The notes: generated by a model from the letters alone, not told the origin. Numbered from the stretch's first letter, positions 26,095 to 35,461 are shown. The stretch is 64,000 nt of DNA from M3007 sp041392625 (GCA_041392625.1 JAWKLR010000001.1:62001-126000); one strand, 5' to 3'. Translations and numbers: made by a program.

Positions 26095-26109
26095 TTAAAT
26101 GAACCATGT

Positions 26110-26607
26110 ATGAAAAAGGTGGAACTCAAAACTGAGGCCTATTGGTACGCCGGCCCGGAAGCCCTGGAAGCAACGGATCGGACGCTGCTGGAATTGGCGC
26201 GATCATCGCGGGAGAACTCCTATTCTCCGTATTCACAATTTAAGGTTGGGGCAGCTGTTTTACTGGAAAATGGAGAAATGTTGGGTGGCGCTAACTATGA
26301 AAATGCCTCGTATCCAATGTGTATCTGTGCAGAGCAAGCTGTTTTGGCCGCTGCCAGCACCCAGTTTCCCGGTATAGGTATAGTGGCGATTGCGGTAACC
26401 ATCCAAAATCCCCATCAGGCAATTGATCAACCGGTCGCACCCTGTGGTGCATGCCGGCAAATTATCTGTGAAACCGAAATCAAGAATAAGCAGTCCATGC
26501 GGGTTATTATTCAGGGTGAAACTGGCCCCATCTGGATTTTTGATAAAGGAACGGATCTTTTGCCCCTGTCGTTCAACGGATCTTTTTTGTTTGACGGCCA
26601 GCGATAG
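26110..26607 (+). CDS. cdd: Cytidine deaminase
   Basis: 165 residues, the tetrameric zinc type. It converts cytidine and deoxycytidine to uridine forms for pyrimidine salvage. Zinc and catalytic residues: C73 and E75 in CAEQAVLAA, C112 and C115 in PCGACRQ; substrate motif SPYSQFKVGAA and NYENASYP. No operon partner; it starts 13 bp past MITE copy B, whose right end may carry part of its upstream region. Confidence 0.95.
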   Translation: MKKVELKTEAYWYAGPEALEATDRTLLELARSSRENSYSPYSQFKVGAAVLLENGEMLGGANYENASYPMCICAEQAVLAAASTQFPGIGIVAIAVTIQNPHQAIDQPVAPCGACRQIICETEIKNKQSMRVIIQGETGPIWIFDKGTDLLPLSFNGSFLFDGQR

Positions 26608-26718
26608 GCTCTACTTTGTTTGCTTATCTGGGCAAAACCACGTCTCTGTCTGCCTGTTGGGAAAATTCTGCTTTCACAGGCATCCGGCATTTTTTACATT
26701 TGTGGAAATTCTTATTCC

Positions 26719-28699
26719 ATGAAAAAGTCCACCATGCTGGCTCTGCTGGCTCCTGCGTTGATTGCAGTACTCGCGCTGTTTCCATATTCCAAGAAAGAGA
26801 CTCCATTCCATTCTGATGCGGAGCTGGAGTTTTTTAAGGCCAATTTCAATGGTAAAAATATAGCCCACGATCCGGACTTTTTCCTGGAGATAGATTCCAA
26901 TATTTTGTTTCCAATCGCCAAAACCTGTGGCGGCTGTCATGGATTCGACTCCCTGGGTTTTGCATTCATTACCTATGATGGGAAAGAAGTAAATGTTTAC
27001 GATGACTGGCGATCTACCATGATGGCTAACAGCGCACGGGACCCGTTTTGGCGCGCAAAAGTTACCCATGAAATTCTGGTGAATCCATCCCACAGCCTGG
27101 AATTGCAAGATAAATGTACTTCTGCCATGCTCCTGCAGGACATTATCAGGCAAAACTCAAAGGGCAACAGCCACATTATACCCTGGCAGACTTATATCAG
27201 GATAGTTTGGGGCTGGACGGGGTCACCTGCCAGGCCTGTCATGCACAGCCAGATACCTTGCTGGGACTTTTGAATTCAGGAAATTTGTATTTTGATACAA
27301 ACAATATCCGGGTAGCCTATGGCCCCTATGATTTTGTTTTTGAACCACCAATGCGAGACTTTGTCGGCATTACGCCCATATACAGCGAGCATATCCACGA
27401 TGCTGGGGTTTGTGCCGGATGTCATACGCTGATAACAAGTACTGTTGATCTCGAAGGGGAGTTCACCGGTGGCCGTTTTGTAGAACAGGCAACTTACCAT
27501 GAATGGCTGAACTCCCGATACGATGAAGAGCACGATAATGTAAGTTGTCAGGCCTGCCACGTTCCGCAACTGGAAGATGAAATCATAATTGCAGCCAATT
27601 ACCTCAATCTGCCCAAGCGTTATCCATTCGGTTTGCACGAACTGGCAGGAGCCAATGTGACCATGTTGAAGCTTTGATGAAGGAGAACAAAGAGGCGCTG
27701 GAAATTGATGCCGAGGCAGAGCACTTTGATAGCACCATTGCTGCTACCCTGCGTATGCTCCAAAAGCACAGCCTGGATGTAGAACTGGAGGTGGGCAACC
27801 TGACCGGGGATACCCTTCACTTCTCCCTGCTTTTGCAAAACAAGGCTGGGCATAAATTCCCGTCTGGCTATCCGGCACGACGGGCATGGATTGAATTTGA
27901 ACTTACTGATGCCAATGGAAATAGTTTGTTCCATTCCGGTGCACCCGCCTCTGATTACTCACTCCCTGATGAAGATGCCAACTTCGAACCACACCACCAG
28001 GTAATTCGCGACCCTGGGCAGGTTCAGATTTATGAAATAGTGCCGGTTGACGTGAACGGCGACTTTACCAATGTGCTGGAACGCTGTGATGTGGCGATAA
28101 AAGACAATCGACTCACTCCGCAAGGATTCCTGCAAAGCGATCCGGTGTATGATACGACGCTTTTAGTTGGCCAGGTTCTTCAGGATCCGGATTTCAATCA
28201 TTCCCTGGATGGAACGGAAGGAAGTGGCTCGGATCGGGTGTTCTTCCACATTGCCAATCCTGGGTACGAGGGCGCGGTAAATGTGCGCGCAAGAGTCTGG
28301 TATCAAAGTTTGCCGCCCAAATGGATGGCTCCTTTGTTTGAATATAGCTCGCCCGAAATTGATTCCTTTAAGGTGATGTTTGACGCGGCTGATAAGTCGC
28401 CCGTTTTAATTGCGGAGGTGACTGCCGAAGATCTGTTTACCAGCCCTGTTTCAGCCAGCAACCCATCTGCTGCAAATATTCGAGTGCTCCCAACGTTGAC
28501 CAATGACGGTCGTGTTCGGATTCAGGTGGGCAGTTCAGATGCTGTGAAGAAGGTTCAGGTATGGTCGGTTCAAGGGCAGTTGGTTTGGGAAGGAACAGGA
28601 ACAGAGGTTCAGTTGCCTTCCAGTCCGGGTGTGTATTTTGTATCGGTAAAAACCCGTCGGGGAAGTTTAGTTCAACGGGTTGCAAGGACGAACCACTAG
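26719..28699 (+). pseudogene. Multihaem c-type cytochrome with T9SS tail, frame broken twice
   Basis: Signal peptide/anchor at the start, then haem-binding CxxCH sites at 26926 (CGGCH), about 27115 (CTS-CH, broken by a one-base loss), 27228 (CQACH), 27411 (CAGCH) and 27546 (CQACH). A second shift lies near 27672 (MLKL then MKENKEAL). Downstream come beta-rich domains (HKFPSGYPARRAW) and a type A T9SS sorting domain at the end. An intact product of about 660 residues would be a surface-exported pentahaem electron-transfer protein. Both breaks are single-base, consistent with sequencing error. Its TAG stop overlaps the convergent kinase stop in CTAG. Confidence 0.8.
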
Positions 28700-29745
28700 G
28701 CTTTTTTCAAGGTAAATCCGAAAGTTGATCCTTCACCGATATTGCTGCGCACATTTATGGTTTGTTTGTGTGCCTCGATGATGTGTTTCACGATCGACAA
28801 GCCGAGGCCGGTTCCGCCGGCTTCACGAGATCGGTGTTTGTCAACCCGGTAGAACCGATCGAATACATGCGGTAGTTTGTCCGCCTTTATGCCAATCCCG
28901 TTGTCGCTGATTTCAACGAGGATGTAGGAGGCCATGTCATAAAAAGAGAGTTTGGTTACCCCACCTTCAACGCCGTATTTAATGGAGTTGTGTACCAGAT
29001 TGATAAGCACTTGTCGGATACTTTCTTTGTCAGCCTGAACCCGAAAATGTTGGTTTGCCCCGTCTTTGTAGGCCAAACGGATATTTCGTTTTTGGGCACG
29101 CATTTCGAGGTCCGAGAATACATCATCGGCCAGTTCGCGCAGGTCGAACTCCTGGATGTCCAAAATCATTTGTCCGGCTTCCAGTTTATTGATGGTTTCC
29201 AGATCTTCGACGATTGCTTGGAGTCGTTCGATGTTTCTGGCAGCCCGCTCCAGGAACTTTTGGTTTACTTCTGGATCATTCAAGGCTCCATCCAGAAGGG
29301 TGTGGATATACCCCTGGATGTTGAAAATGGGGGTCTTTAGCTCGTGTGAAACGTCTCCAATGAATCGGCGCCGGTACGCAGCAAGTTGTTCGAGGTGTTC
29401 AATTTCCTTTTCACTTTGTTCTGCCCATTGGTCAACTTCATTGTCAATTTCTTCCAGAATGTCGTTGTTCATCTTGATTTTTCCCGGCTTGAACTCATTT
29501 GACATTTTATGCCGGTGGATGATCTTATAGATCAGCTTGATCTTTCTAAAAATATAATACCGGATGAAATAGAAGTTGGAGGTAAAGTCCAGTAGAAAAA
29601 CCAGTATGAAAATCAGTAGGAACTCCAAGTGATCTAAACTAAACAGGCCGGTGCGTGACAATAGGTACGCACTTATAGTGCATGCAACTGCTGTGGTGAG
29701 TGCTGCATTCAGCGCCAGACTCTGCGGTGTTTGATTTTTAAGCAT
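28696..29745 (-). CDS. PhoR-like sensor histidine kinase
   Basis: 349 residues. Two N-terminal membrane helices (about 9-30 and 40-60), a HAMP-like linker, phospho-acceptor H134 in DVSHELKTP, N-box NLVHNSIKYG, G1 DNGIGI and G2 GTGLGLSIVKHI. It lacks a large extracytoplasmic sensor domain. It follows the response-regulator gene by about 107 bp on the same strand, forming a two-component pair resembling PhoR/PhoB; the signal is not known. Confidence 0.92.
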   Translation of the reverse strand: MLKNQTPQSLALNAALTTAVACTISAYLLSRTGLFSLDHLEFLLIFILVFLLDFTSNFYFIRYYIFRKIKLIYKIIHRHKMSNEFKPGKIKMNNDILEEIDNEVDQWAEQSEKEIEHLEQLAAYRRRFIGDVSHELKTPIFNIQGYIHTLLDGALNDPEVNQKFLERAARNIERLQAIVEDLETINKLEAGQMILDIQEFDLRELADDVFSDLEMRAQKRNIRLAYKDGANQHFRVQADKESIRQVLINLVHNSIKYGVEGGVTKLSFYDMASYILVEISDNGIGIKADKLPHVFDRFYRVDKHRSREAGGTGLGLSIVKHIIEAHKQTINVRSNIGEGSTFGFTLKKA

Positions 29746-29851
29746 AATTGCTGTAAAAGTAGTCTTATCCGATTAAAAAGCGGTTGCTTTTTTACAGGTG
29801 TAAGCAATTTTCAGCAGGAGCGCACAGAATAGAAGGGATGTATTGGCTGAC

Positions 29852-30544
29852 CTAGAAGTCAAACTTGTACCCGATTCCTTTAATTGTCTTGATGTAGTGC
29901 TCGCCCAGATTTTCGCGAAGTTTGCGAATGTGTACATCAATGGTTCGGTTGCCTACAATTACATCCGCACCCCAGACCCGGTCAAAAATTTCCTCCCGGG
30001 TAAATACACGGCCAGGCTTGGATGCCAATAACCAAAGGATTTCAAATTCTTTTCGCGGCAGTTCTATGGTTTCGGTGCCGCGGGTAACGATGACCTTCTG
30101 GCGATCTATTGCCAGGTCGTGAAGTTCCAGGATTTCCGGTTCGTCTTCATTCTTGCTTTGGCTTCTTCGGATGAGCGCATTGATTCTGCTTAGCAGAACC
30201 CGAGGCTTAATGGGTTTGGTGATGTAATCATCCCCTCCAACATCCAGGGCAGTAATTTGTGAGAAATCTTCGTCTCTCGCTGTCAAAAAAGCTATGGGGG
30301 TCTGGTCAAAGGCCTTGTTGCTGCGCAATTGCCGGCAGGTTTCGACGCCGTCAATTTCAGGCATCATAATATCGAGCAAAATCAGATCTGGTTTCTCTCT
30401 TTCTGCAACTTGTATTCCTTGCTTTCCATCTGATGCCGAGATTACTTCAAATCCTTCTCGCTTCAAATTGTATTGAAGGAACTCGATAATATCCGGCTCA
30501 TCATCAACGATCAGGATTTTTTTAGTCTTGGCCTGTTTGCTCAT
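29852..30544 (-). CDS. OmpR/PhoB-family response regulator
   Basis: 230 residues. Receiver domain (1 to about 125) with acidic pocket D14-D15, phosphorylation site D58 in LLDIMMP, T88 and K110; then a winged-helix DNA-binding domain (about 135-230; PRKEFEILWLLASKPGRVFTREEI pattern, DVHIRKLR, IKGIGYKF). It is upstream of and likely co-transcribed with the PhoR-like kinase. Confidence 0.95.
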   Translation of the reverse strand: MSKQAKTKKILIVDDEPDIIEFLQYNLKREGFEVISASDGKQGIQVAEREKPDLILLDIMMPEIDGVETCRQLRSNKAFDQTPIAFLTARDEDFSQITALDVGGDDYITKPIKPRVLLSRINALIRRSQSKNEDEPEILELHDLAIDRQKVIVTRGTETIELPRKEFEILWLLASKPGRVFTREEIFDRVWGADVIVGNRTIDVHIRKLRENLGEHYIKTIKGIGYKFDF

Positions 30545-30661
30545 AGATCCTAAAATTTCCGCTAAGGTATGGTGCCATTGATTGTTAATGGGGCGGGATA
30601 GGATTAAGTAATTGTTAAGTGTAGGTTTAATTGTGGTTTCACCAATGAATTGAGAATCAGG

Positions 30662-31750
30662 TTACCAATTGCACAATAGCCGGCCGATGTTGTCAAACCA
30701 AGTTTTGCCGAGGAGTTGCTTTGCAAGGGTGTAGTCTTCACAGGCTTCATCCCTTTTGTCCAGAGCAAACAATGTGTTGCCACGATAATACAACAATTCT
30801 GTGTTGTTTGGTGAAAGGTTAAGGGCTTCATTCCATTTGACAAGTGCTTCTTCTTGTTTACCCTGGTCTGCCAGGTCTGCTGCTTCATTAGCCAATAACA
30901 TCGCCTGATCAAAACGATCATTTGCTGATTTGCAGTGTTCCTTTGGCGATTTGAATAAAACGCGGATAGGGTAGGTTGTGTTCACTGCCTGCCCCTTATA
31001 GTAGGCTGGATGCCATTGGTTAGCGAATCGGTTGCTCAGTCGAATTGCTTCGAATTGGAAATCCAGACCAAGCTGGTTGTAATCCAGTTGGTTTTCAACC
31101 TGAATGCTTCCATCCTTTTTTATTAACAGTGCCATTTCAATAATTCCGCATTGGCAGCTATCCTGAAGGGTGGGTGGGTATTGGAGTGTGTTTAGGACAA
31201 AAGAAACCAAATCATCTTCCCCGTTCCGGAATACCGGAAGGCTGTCAATCACGGTGTGTATGGTGTCGCCGTTTGGGTTGATCACATAGGGGAGGGCCTC
31301 CTGCAATCGAAACCGCAGGGGAAGTGCAACACGCATGCGAACAGGCTTTTTATTTATAGTTGCTGGTTGCCAGTACAAGCCGGCTTCGTTTAGTGCCAAC
31401 ATTACCCGCTTTGCCTCTGCACCACACCCGTCACCAATGTCTTTTAAAATACCCACATCGCTGATTTTTCCATTGGTCTCTACCAAAATGCTCAAAACTA
31501 CAGTGCCCTGTGTGTTGTTTAGTCGGGCTGAATCGGGATATCTGATGTTGGCTGCAACCAATTGCAGGAGCTGCGTTTCAGCACATTGTTTTATGCTGTC
31601 AATGGTCCAGTCAGGATGTGCGTTTGCGCTGCAGCTTTTGAGCAATGCAAATGGGGTCGTTTCCGCGACCTCATAAATGGTTGAATCGGCTTCTTGGGCC
31701 ATTCCGGAAAGATAAAGTAGCATGGCAAGTGCTGCCAAAATATTTCTCAT
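30662..31750 (-). CDS. Secreted protein with TonB-C-like domains and TPR repeats
   Basis: 362 residues from the ATG at 31750: signal peptide (to about residue 19), two TonB C-terminal-like segments (NIRYPDSARLNNTQGTVVLSILV pattern, then LQYPPTLQ...IIEMALLIKKDG), and a TPR-type helical end (ALVKWNEALNLSPNNTELLYYRGNTLFALDKRDEA). Such proteins are common in the Bacteroidota periplasm; function unknown. The frame remains open upstream through an AGTAAGT-type array, which would encode a spurious leucine/tyrosine-rich leader; that extension is rejected. Confidence 0.82.
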   Translation of the reverse strand: MRNILAALAMLLYLSGMAQEADSTIYEVAETTPFALLKSCSANAHPDWTIDSIKQCAETQLLQLVAANIRYPDSARLNNTQGTVVLSILVETNGKISDVGILKDIGDGCGAEAKRVMLALNEAGLYWQPATINKKPVRMRVALPLRFRLQEALPYVINPNGDTIHTVIDSLPVFRNGEDDLVSFVLNTLQYPPTLQDSCQCGIIEMALLIKKDGSIQVENQLDYNQLGLDFQFEAIRLSNRFANQWHPAYYKGQAVNTTYPIRVLFKSPKEHCKSANDRFDQAMLLANEAADLADQGKQEEALVKWNEALNLSPNNTELLYYRGNTLFALDKRDEACEDYTLAKQLLGKTWFDNIGRLLCNW

Positions 31751-31767
31751 GCAGTATGTTATGATAG

Positions 31768-31905
31768 AAGTGGTAAGTAGTAAGTGATAAGTAGTAAGTG
31801 ATAAGAAGTAAGTGATAAGAAGTAAGTGATAAGTAGTAAGTGATAAGAAGTAAGTGATAAGTAGTAAGTACATTTTTGACATTTTACAAGTCAACTTATC
31901 ACTTT
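31768..31905. repeat. AGTAAGT-type palindromic repeat array, copy 2
   Basis: About eight alternating AAGTAGTAAGTGAT / AAGAAGTAAGTGAT units (31768-31867), then a centre at 31868-31895 that is the reverse complement of the centre at 1661-1688 with about three differences, then a short reverse arm ACTTATCACTT. It starts 18 bp before the TonB/TPR gene start codon, so it lies in that gene's promoter or leader region. A short GTGGTCAGTGGTCAGT stretch at about 31951-31966 belongs to a sister motif. Confidence 0.8.
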
Positions 31906-32035
31906 TTGCATGCAAATATACAGAAGTGCACTTAATATTATTCAGGGCTGTGGTCAGTGGTCAGTTTTGAATGGAATGTTTTCTGGTTACTCCCTGCCAT
32001 GTGTTAGAAGGAGTAACCATAGGCGCGCAGACCAC

Positions 32036-32064
32036 TAAAAAAGCCCGGCTCATTGCGCCGGGCT
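32036..32064 (-). terminator. Intrinsic terminator, minus strand
   Basis: AAGCCCGG (complement of 32057-32064) and CCGGGCTT pair, followed by six T on the minus strand. No convincing minus-strand gene precedes it: overlapping frames of 75 and 96 codons (32004-32427) have no recognisable product and one runs through the hairpin. It may end an unrecognised small gene or RNA. Confidence 0.65.
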
Positions 32065-32475
32065 TCGTGTTTCTTGCAAATCAGCGGGTGGATTAATTTT
32101 GGCGGATTTGACTTCTTGTGTGGGATGAAAGTGCCTTCAAGTGGATAGGGGGTGTACTCTGTTTGGGTGTTCGAAGGGCTCAGGACAATTGCACTGTGCC
32201 ATTCTTGATTTTGATTGATACTGGAGTACACATAGGCAACACGTTTTAATGAAGTAATAAATACTTCCGTTTAAAAATGGTGAATTGCAATTTACCTTGC
32301 AAGAAGCAAAGATGAATTTGTATTGGATTGAGCGCCAGGTGGCAGTTGGCTTCTCCCGAATTACGTGCTTAACTGTGTGTGCACCTGAAATCCGGAATAA
32401 AAAGGTAGAAGTTGGCCCGATTGCCAACTCTAACCAACTGCCTGGTTTACTCTTAGGTTAAATTTTGGAATGAAG

Positions 32476-32506
32476 TTTGTCCCTCAAAATTTAACCCTTA
32501 CTTTTA
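32476..32506 (+). promoter_or_regulatory. Promoter of a candidate small RNA
   Basis: TTTG at 32476-32479, exactly 19 nt, then TACTTTTA at 32499-32506 (seven of eight bases of TAnnTTTG). It points into DNA with no reading frame and a terminator 250 nt further on. Confidence 0.5.
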
Positions 32507-32512
32507 CCAAAG

Positions 32513-32763
32513 GAATTAAAAACTTTGCTTTTAGCAAAATGTAATTGCTAAAAGTTGGGTGTCAAAAAAGAGAAATGCGTTTTTGCCCTGGAAATTTGCC
32601 CTGTTTGGAGGGGGAGAAAAATGCATCAAGATATTACGGGCCTATTGAACAAGGTCTGCACGATTGAGCCTATTTAATCCTGCTTTTTGGCAATTACCCG
32701 TTGTAATCCCATGCGCATTCCATTCGGAATGGAGGTCAGTCCACTGTGGCTGACCTTTTTTTA
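32513..32763 (+). ncRNA. Candidate structured small RNA (about 250 nt)
   Basis: Inferred transcript between the promoter at 32476-32506 and the terminator at 32733-32763. Internal hairpins: CTTTTAGCAA (32528-32537) with its perfect complement (32545-32554), and CATTCC/GGAATG just before the terminator. There is no protein frame of note. A 6S-type RNA or another conserved Bacteroidota RNA would fit the size, but I cannot assign a family from sequence alone. Confidence 0.4.
32733..32763 (+). terminator. Rho-independent terminator
   Basis: AGGTCAG (32733-32739) pairs with CTGACCT (32750-32756), followed by seven T. The nearest plus-strand protein stop upstream is far away, so it most likely ends the candidate RNA. 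Confidence 0.8.
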
Positions 32764-32799
32764 TTGAAAAAGCCACAGCTACCCCCTAAAAGCAGCGCG

Positions 32800-32830
32800 G
32801 CCGCAAGCAGTCCAAAAAACTGTTTGCGGC
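32800..32830. other. Strong hairpin in intergenic DNA
   Basis: GCCGCAAGCAGT (32800-32811) pairs over 12 bp with ACTGTTTGCGGC (32819-32830) around a seven-base loop. No T run follows on either strand. The remaining DNA to 33237 has another GC hairpin (CCGGGCC...GGCCCGG-like, about 32881-32900) and a promoter-like TACATTTA at 33180-33187 that may serve the next gene. Confidence 0.45.
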
Positions 32831-33237
32831 ACACTACGCTGTTAGGTTGAATCCCATGAACATTTCCAAAAAAATACGGACCGGGCCACGTTTGCCCCGG
32901 CGGTTGTACTTTTTATCTAATGCAAAAATGTACCAACAAGGATTTAAATAAAATTACATTTTTCAGTGATTGTGATCGGTTCAATTTTGTTTAATACTTT
33001 TTAAATGCTTGGTTTACAATATATTGAATTTATTTTTTACTTGATTTTGTGATTCGTTTCTGTTTGCATTCGTGAAAAATCTACGTGATTTTATCTCCGA
33101 ATTTTTACAAATACCAACAAGATTCAGATACTTACCAAATTATGGCAAAGCCAGAAAGGCCGAATAATTGGAATCTTTCTACATTTATGCCTTGTAAATG
33201 GCACAGATTTATCTGAGTATCCGGAAATATACATTTT

Positions 33238-34578
33238 ATGAAAAACCTATTGATTATCGGCGCTGGCCGTTCTGCAACTGTTCTTATTAACTATATTTTA
33301 GAGCAGGCTGCTCAACACAACTTTTTTGTCACTGTTGCCGATGCCAATGTGGAAATGGCTCAGCAAAAGATTGGCAAGAGTCCAAATGGGCGAGCAATTT
33401 GGCTCGATGCCTCACGCGTCAATGACCGCCGCGATGTTATTAAGCGCCACGATGTGGTGGTTTCTCTGCTTCCTCCTCAGATGCACCTAGAACTGGCACA
33501 GGATTGTATCGTCCTGGGAAAGCATATGGTCACCGCAAGCTATGTCTCCAAGCAAATATTCAGACTCGGAGATGAAGCCCGCCAACGGGCACTGGTTTTT
33601 ATGAATGAACTTGGACTTGATCCGGGGATCGACCACATGAGTGCCATGCAGCGGATTCATCAAATCAAGGAAGCCGGTGGTGTTATCACTGCGTTTTATT
33701 CGTATGCCGGTGGGTTAGTTGCTCCGGAAAGCGACGATAATCCCTGGCACTATAAGTTTAGCTGGAACCCCCGCAATGTTATTTTGGCCGGACAGGGAAC
33801 CGCTCAATTTCTGGAAGATGGTAAATTAAAATACATTCCCTACCGTCGATTATTTCGACAGTACCGTACCATTGAAATCCCGGGTATGGGAGACTATGAA
33901 GTCTATGCCAACCGCGATTCACTTTTGTATAAGGATACTTATGGACTGAGCAATGTGAAAACCCTGTTCCGGGGTACCATTCGCCACAAAGGATTTTGTG
34001 ATGCGTGGAATGCACTCGTGCGCATTGGAATGACTGATCCGATTTTTCCGATCGTAGATTCTGCAAAGCTGACCTACCACGACCTGATGGAAGCCTTCCT
34101 CGGGATCAGTGAGCACACAGGTTCAGTAAAGGACCGGATCGCAAAGCTCCTTGAACTTGAACCCGATGGCGACGTGATGCAAAAGTTGGAATGGCTTGGT
34201 CTTTTCAGCAAAAAGCGCATTAAAGTTGAAGATGCGACCCCATCCCTGATTCTTGAAAAACTCCTGTTGGAAAAATGGGCCCTCAAGCCACAGGATAAAG
34301 ATATGATCATCATGCAGCATGTTTTTGAGTATAAAATAGGGCGAAAAAACAAGCGCCTTACCTCAACGCTGGTGATGAAGGGCAATGATGGATCGGACAC
34401 AGCCATGTCTAAATTGGTAGGATTGCCTCTTGGAATCTTTGTAAAACTCCTTTTATTGGGTAAAATAACCACTACAGGTGTCTCCATCCCGACGATGCCT
34501 GAAGTTTATGAGCCCGTATTGGAGGAATTGGAACAATATGGCGTAGTGTTTGAAGAGAAAGAGGAAGATTTGAATTAG
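33238..34578 (+). CDS. Saccharopine dehydrogenase family protein
   Basis: 446 residues. N-terminal Rossmann fold (LLIIGAGRSATVLINYI), VVVSLLPPQMH, then NELGLDPGIDHMSAM and the C-terminal domain (SYAGGLVAPESDDNPWHYKFSWNPR pattern) of the LYS9-like saccharopine reductase family. This enzyme type interconverts saccharopine and alpha-aminoadipate semialdehyde in lysine metabolism. A promoter-like TACATTTA lies at 33180-33187. The TAG stop (34576-34578) coincides with the insertion point of an IS5-type element. Confidence 0.92.
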   Translation: MKNLLIIGAGRSATVLINYILEQAAQHNFFVTVADANVEMAQQKIGKSPNGRAIWLDASRVNDRRDVIKRHDVVVSLLPPQMHLELAQDCIVLGKHMVTASYVSKQIFRLGDEARQRALVFMNELGLDPGIDHMSAMQRIHQIKEAGGVITAFYSYAGGLVAPESDDNPWHYKFSWNPRNVILAGQGTAQFLEDGKLKYIPYRRLFRQYRTIEIPGMGDYEVYANRDSLLYKDTYGLSNVKTLFRGTIRHKGFCDAWNALVRIGMTDPIFPIVDSAKLTYHDLMEAFLGISEHTGSVKDRIAKLLELEPDGDVMQKLEWLGLFSKKRIKVEDATPSLILEKLLLEKWALKPQDKDMIIMQHVFEYKIGRKNKRLTSTLVMKGNDGSDTAMSKLVGLPLGIFVKLLLLGKITTTGVSIPTMPEVYEPVLEELEQYGVVFEEKEEDLN

Positions 34579-34593
34579 AGGATGTCTAAACTT
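34549..34593 (+). repeat. 45-bp direct repeat, left copy
   Basis: Identical over 45 bp to 35457-35501. It comprises the last codons and stop of the saccharopine dehydrogenase gene plus the first 16 bases of the IS/MITE end. Far longer than the 3-bp target duplications of this element family, so it reflects recombination, successive insertion or an assembly join. Confidence 0.85.
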
Positions 34594-35456
34594 TTAGGCT
34601 TAAAAATAAAAATGGCTACCGATATTTAAGAGTTACGACATCTTTAAAATCAGGTAGCCATGATTCGAAATCTTAAGCAAAAGTATCATAATAAAGATTC
34701 ATTTTACCGTATTTAAGTAAAAGTATCTTCGGGGTTATGCTAGCAAAGTACCGTTATGGAAATCGTAAACGCAATTTTGTACAAGTTCAAAACAGGTATT
34801 CAATGGCATTTTCTCCCCTATTAAATCATTGATTAACAGACGAAAGATTAAGTATGGGGCTATCTATCATCATTACCGTAAATGGTCAAAGATGGTTCTT
34901 GGCAACGGGCTTTTGAGCAACTTTTATCAAAGCACAAGGCCCACTTGGACTTAAGTTTAGCCTTTCTGGACGCTACTCATTCCATAGCCAAGCGAGGCGG
35001 TGATGAGTGGGTAACTATGGCAAACGAAAGATCAAATCAACCAATACACTTTGGTTAACTGATGCGCCAAAGGTTTAGTTGTTGCTTTTTGCCCTCCAAT
35101 ATCGAGACAAGACATGATGCATTCGATATTAAAAAGCGGTTCAGGGAAATGCTTAATTTTTTTCATAACGCGCAAATAGAACTCAAAGGTTTATGGTTAA
35201 ACGCAGATAAAGCGTTCGAATGTGAGGCCTTGAGACAAGTTTGCAATCAGTTTGAAATAGAACTAAATGCACCGCATAATCGCCGAAGAGCCAAAGACTT
35301 AGAAGATGATTTACCGTATTTTGATGAACTTATGTTTGAAGAACGATATAAAATTGAACGAACCAAATGCCTGGATGGACAACAACCGATCCTTTGTATT
35401 GAGATTTGACAAATCAATCACTAGTTGGTACGCGTGGCATTATATTTTTTGCATCA
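34578..35456 (+). mobile_element. Degraded IS5-type insertion sequence, right end missing
   Basis: Left end GAGGATGTCTAAACTT is preceded by TTA (34575-34577), as in the MITEs. An ATGGCTACC / GGTAGCCAT inverted pair follows (34612-34620, 34653-34661), then transposase remnants. The right terminal repeat is not present: transposase coding runs directly into the second copy of the saccharopine dehydrogenase gene tail at 35457. Confidence 0.75.
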
Positions 35457-35461
35457 TTTGA
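34756..35461 (+). pseudogene. IS5-family transposase remnant
   Basis: Shifts of frame separate recognisable pieces: MEIVNAILYKFKTGIQWHFLP, KWSKDGSWQRAFEQLLSKHK, LDLSLAFLDATHSIAKRGGDE, LWLNADKAFECEALRQVC, NAPHNRRRAKD, ERYKIERTNAWMDNNRSFVLRFD and SWYAWHY. These follow the order of the DDE transposase of IS5-type elements (the aspartate in FLDATHS, aspartate in NADKAFE, glutamate in YKIERT). At least three frameshifts are needed to join them, so the gene is inactive. The final stop is supplied by the duplicated gene tail. Confidence 0.8.

Noticed and set aside
31750..31915. Extended N-terminus for the TonB/TPR protein through the repeat array.
   Set aside because: The extension is a translation of the AGTAAGT array (leucine/tyrosine-rich); the ATG at 31750 begins a normal signal peptide.
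32004..32231. 75-codon minus-strand frame as a gene.
   Set aside because: It begins with a GTG inside overlapping frames, runs through a terminator hairpin and has no recognisable features.
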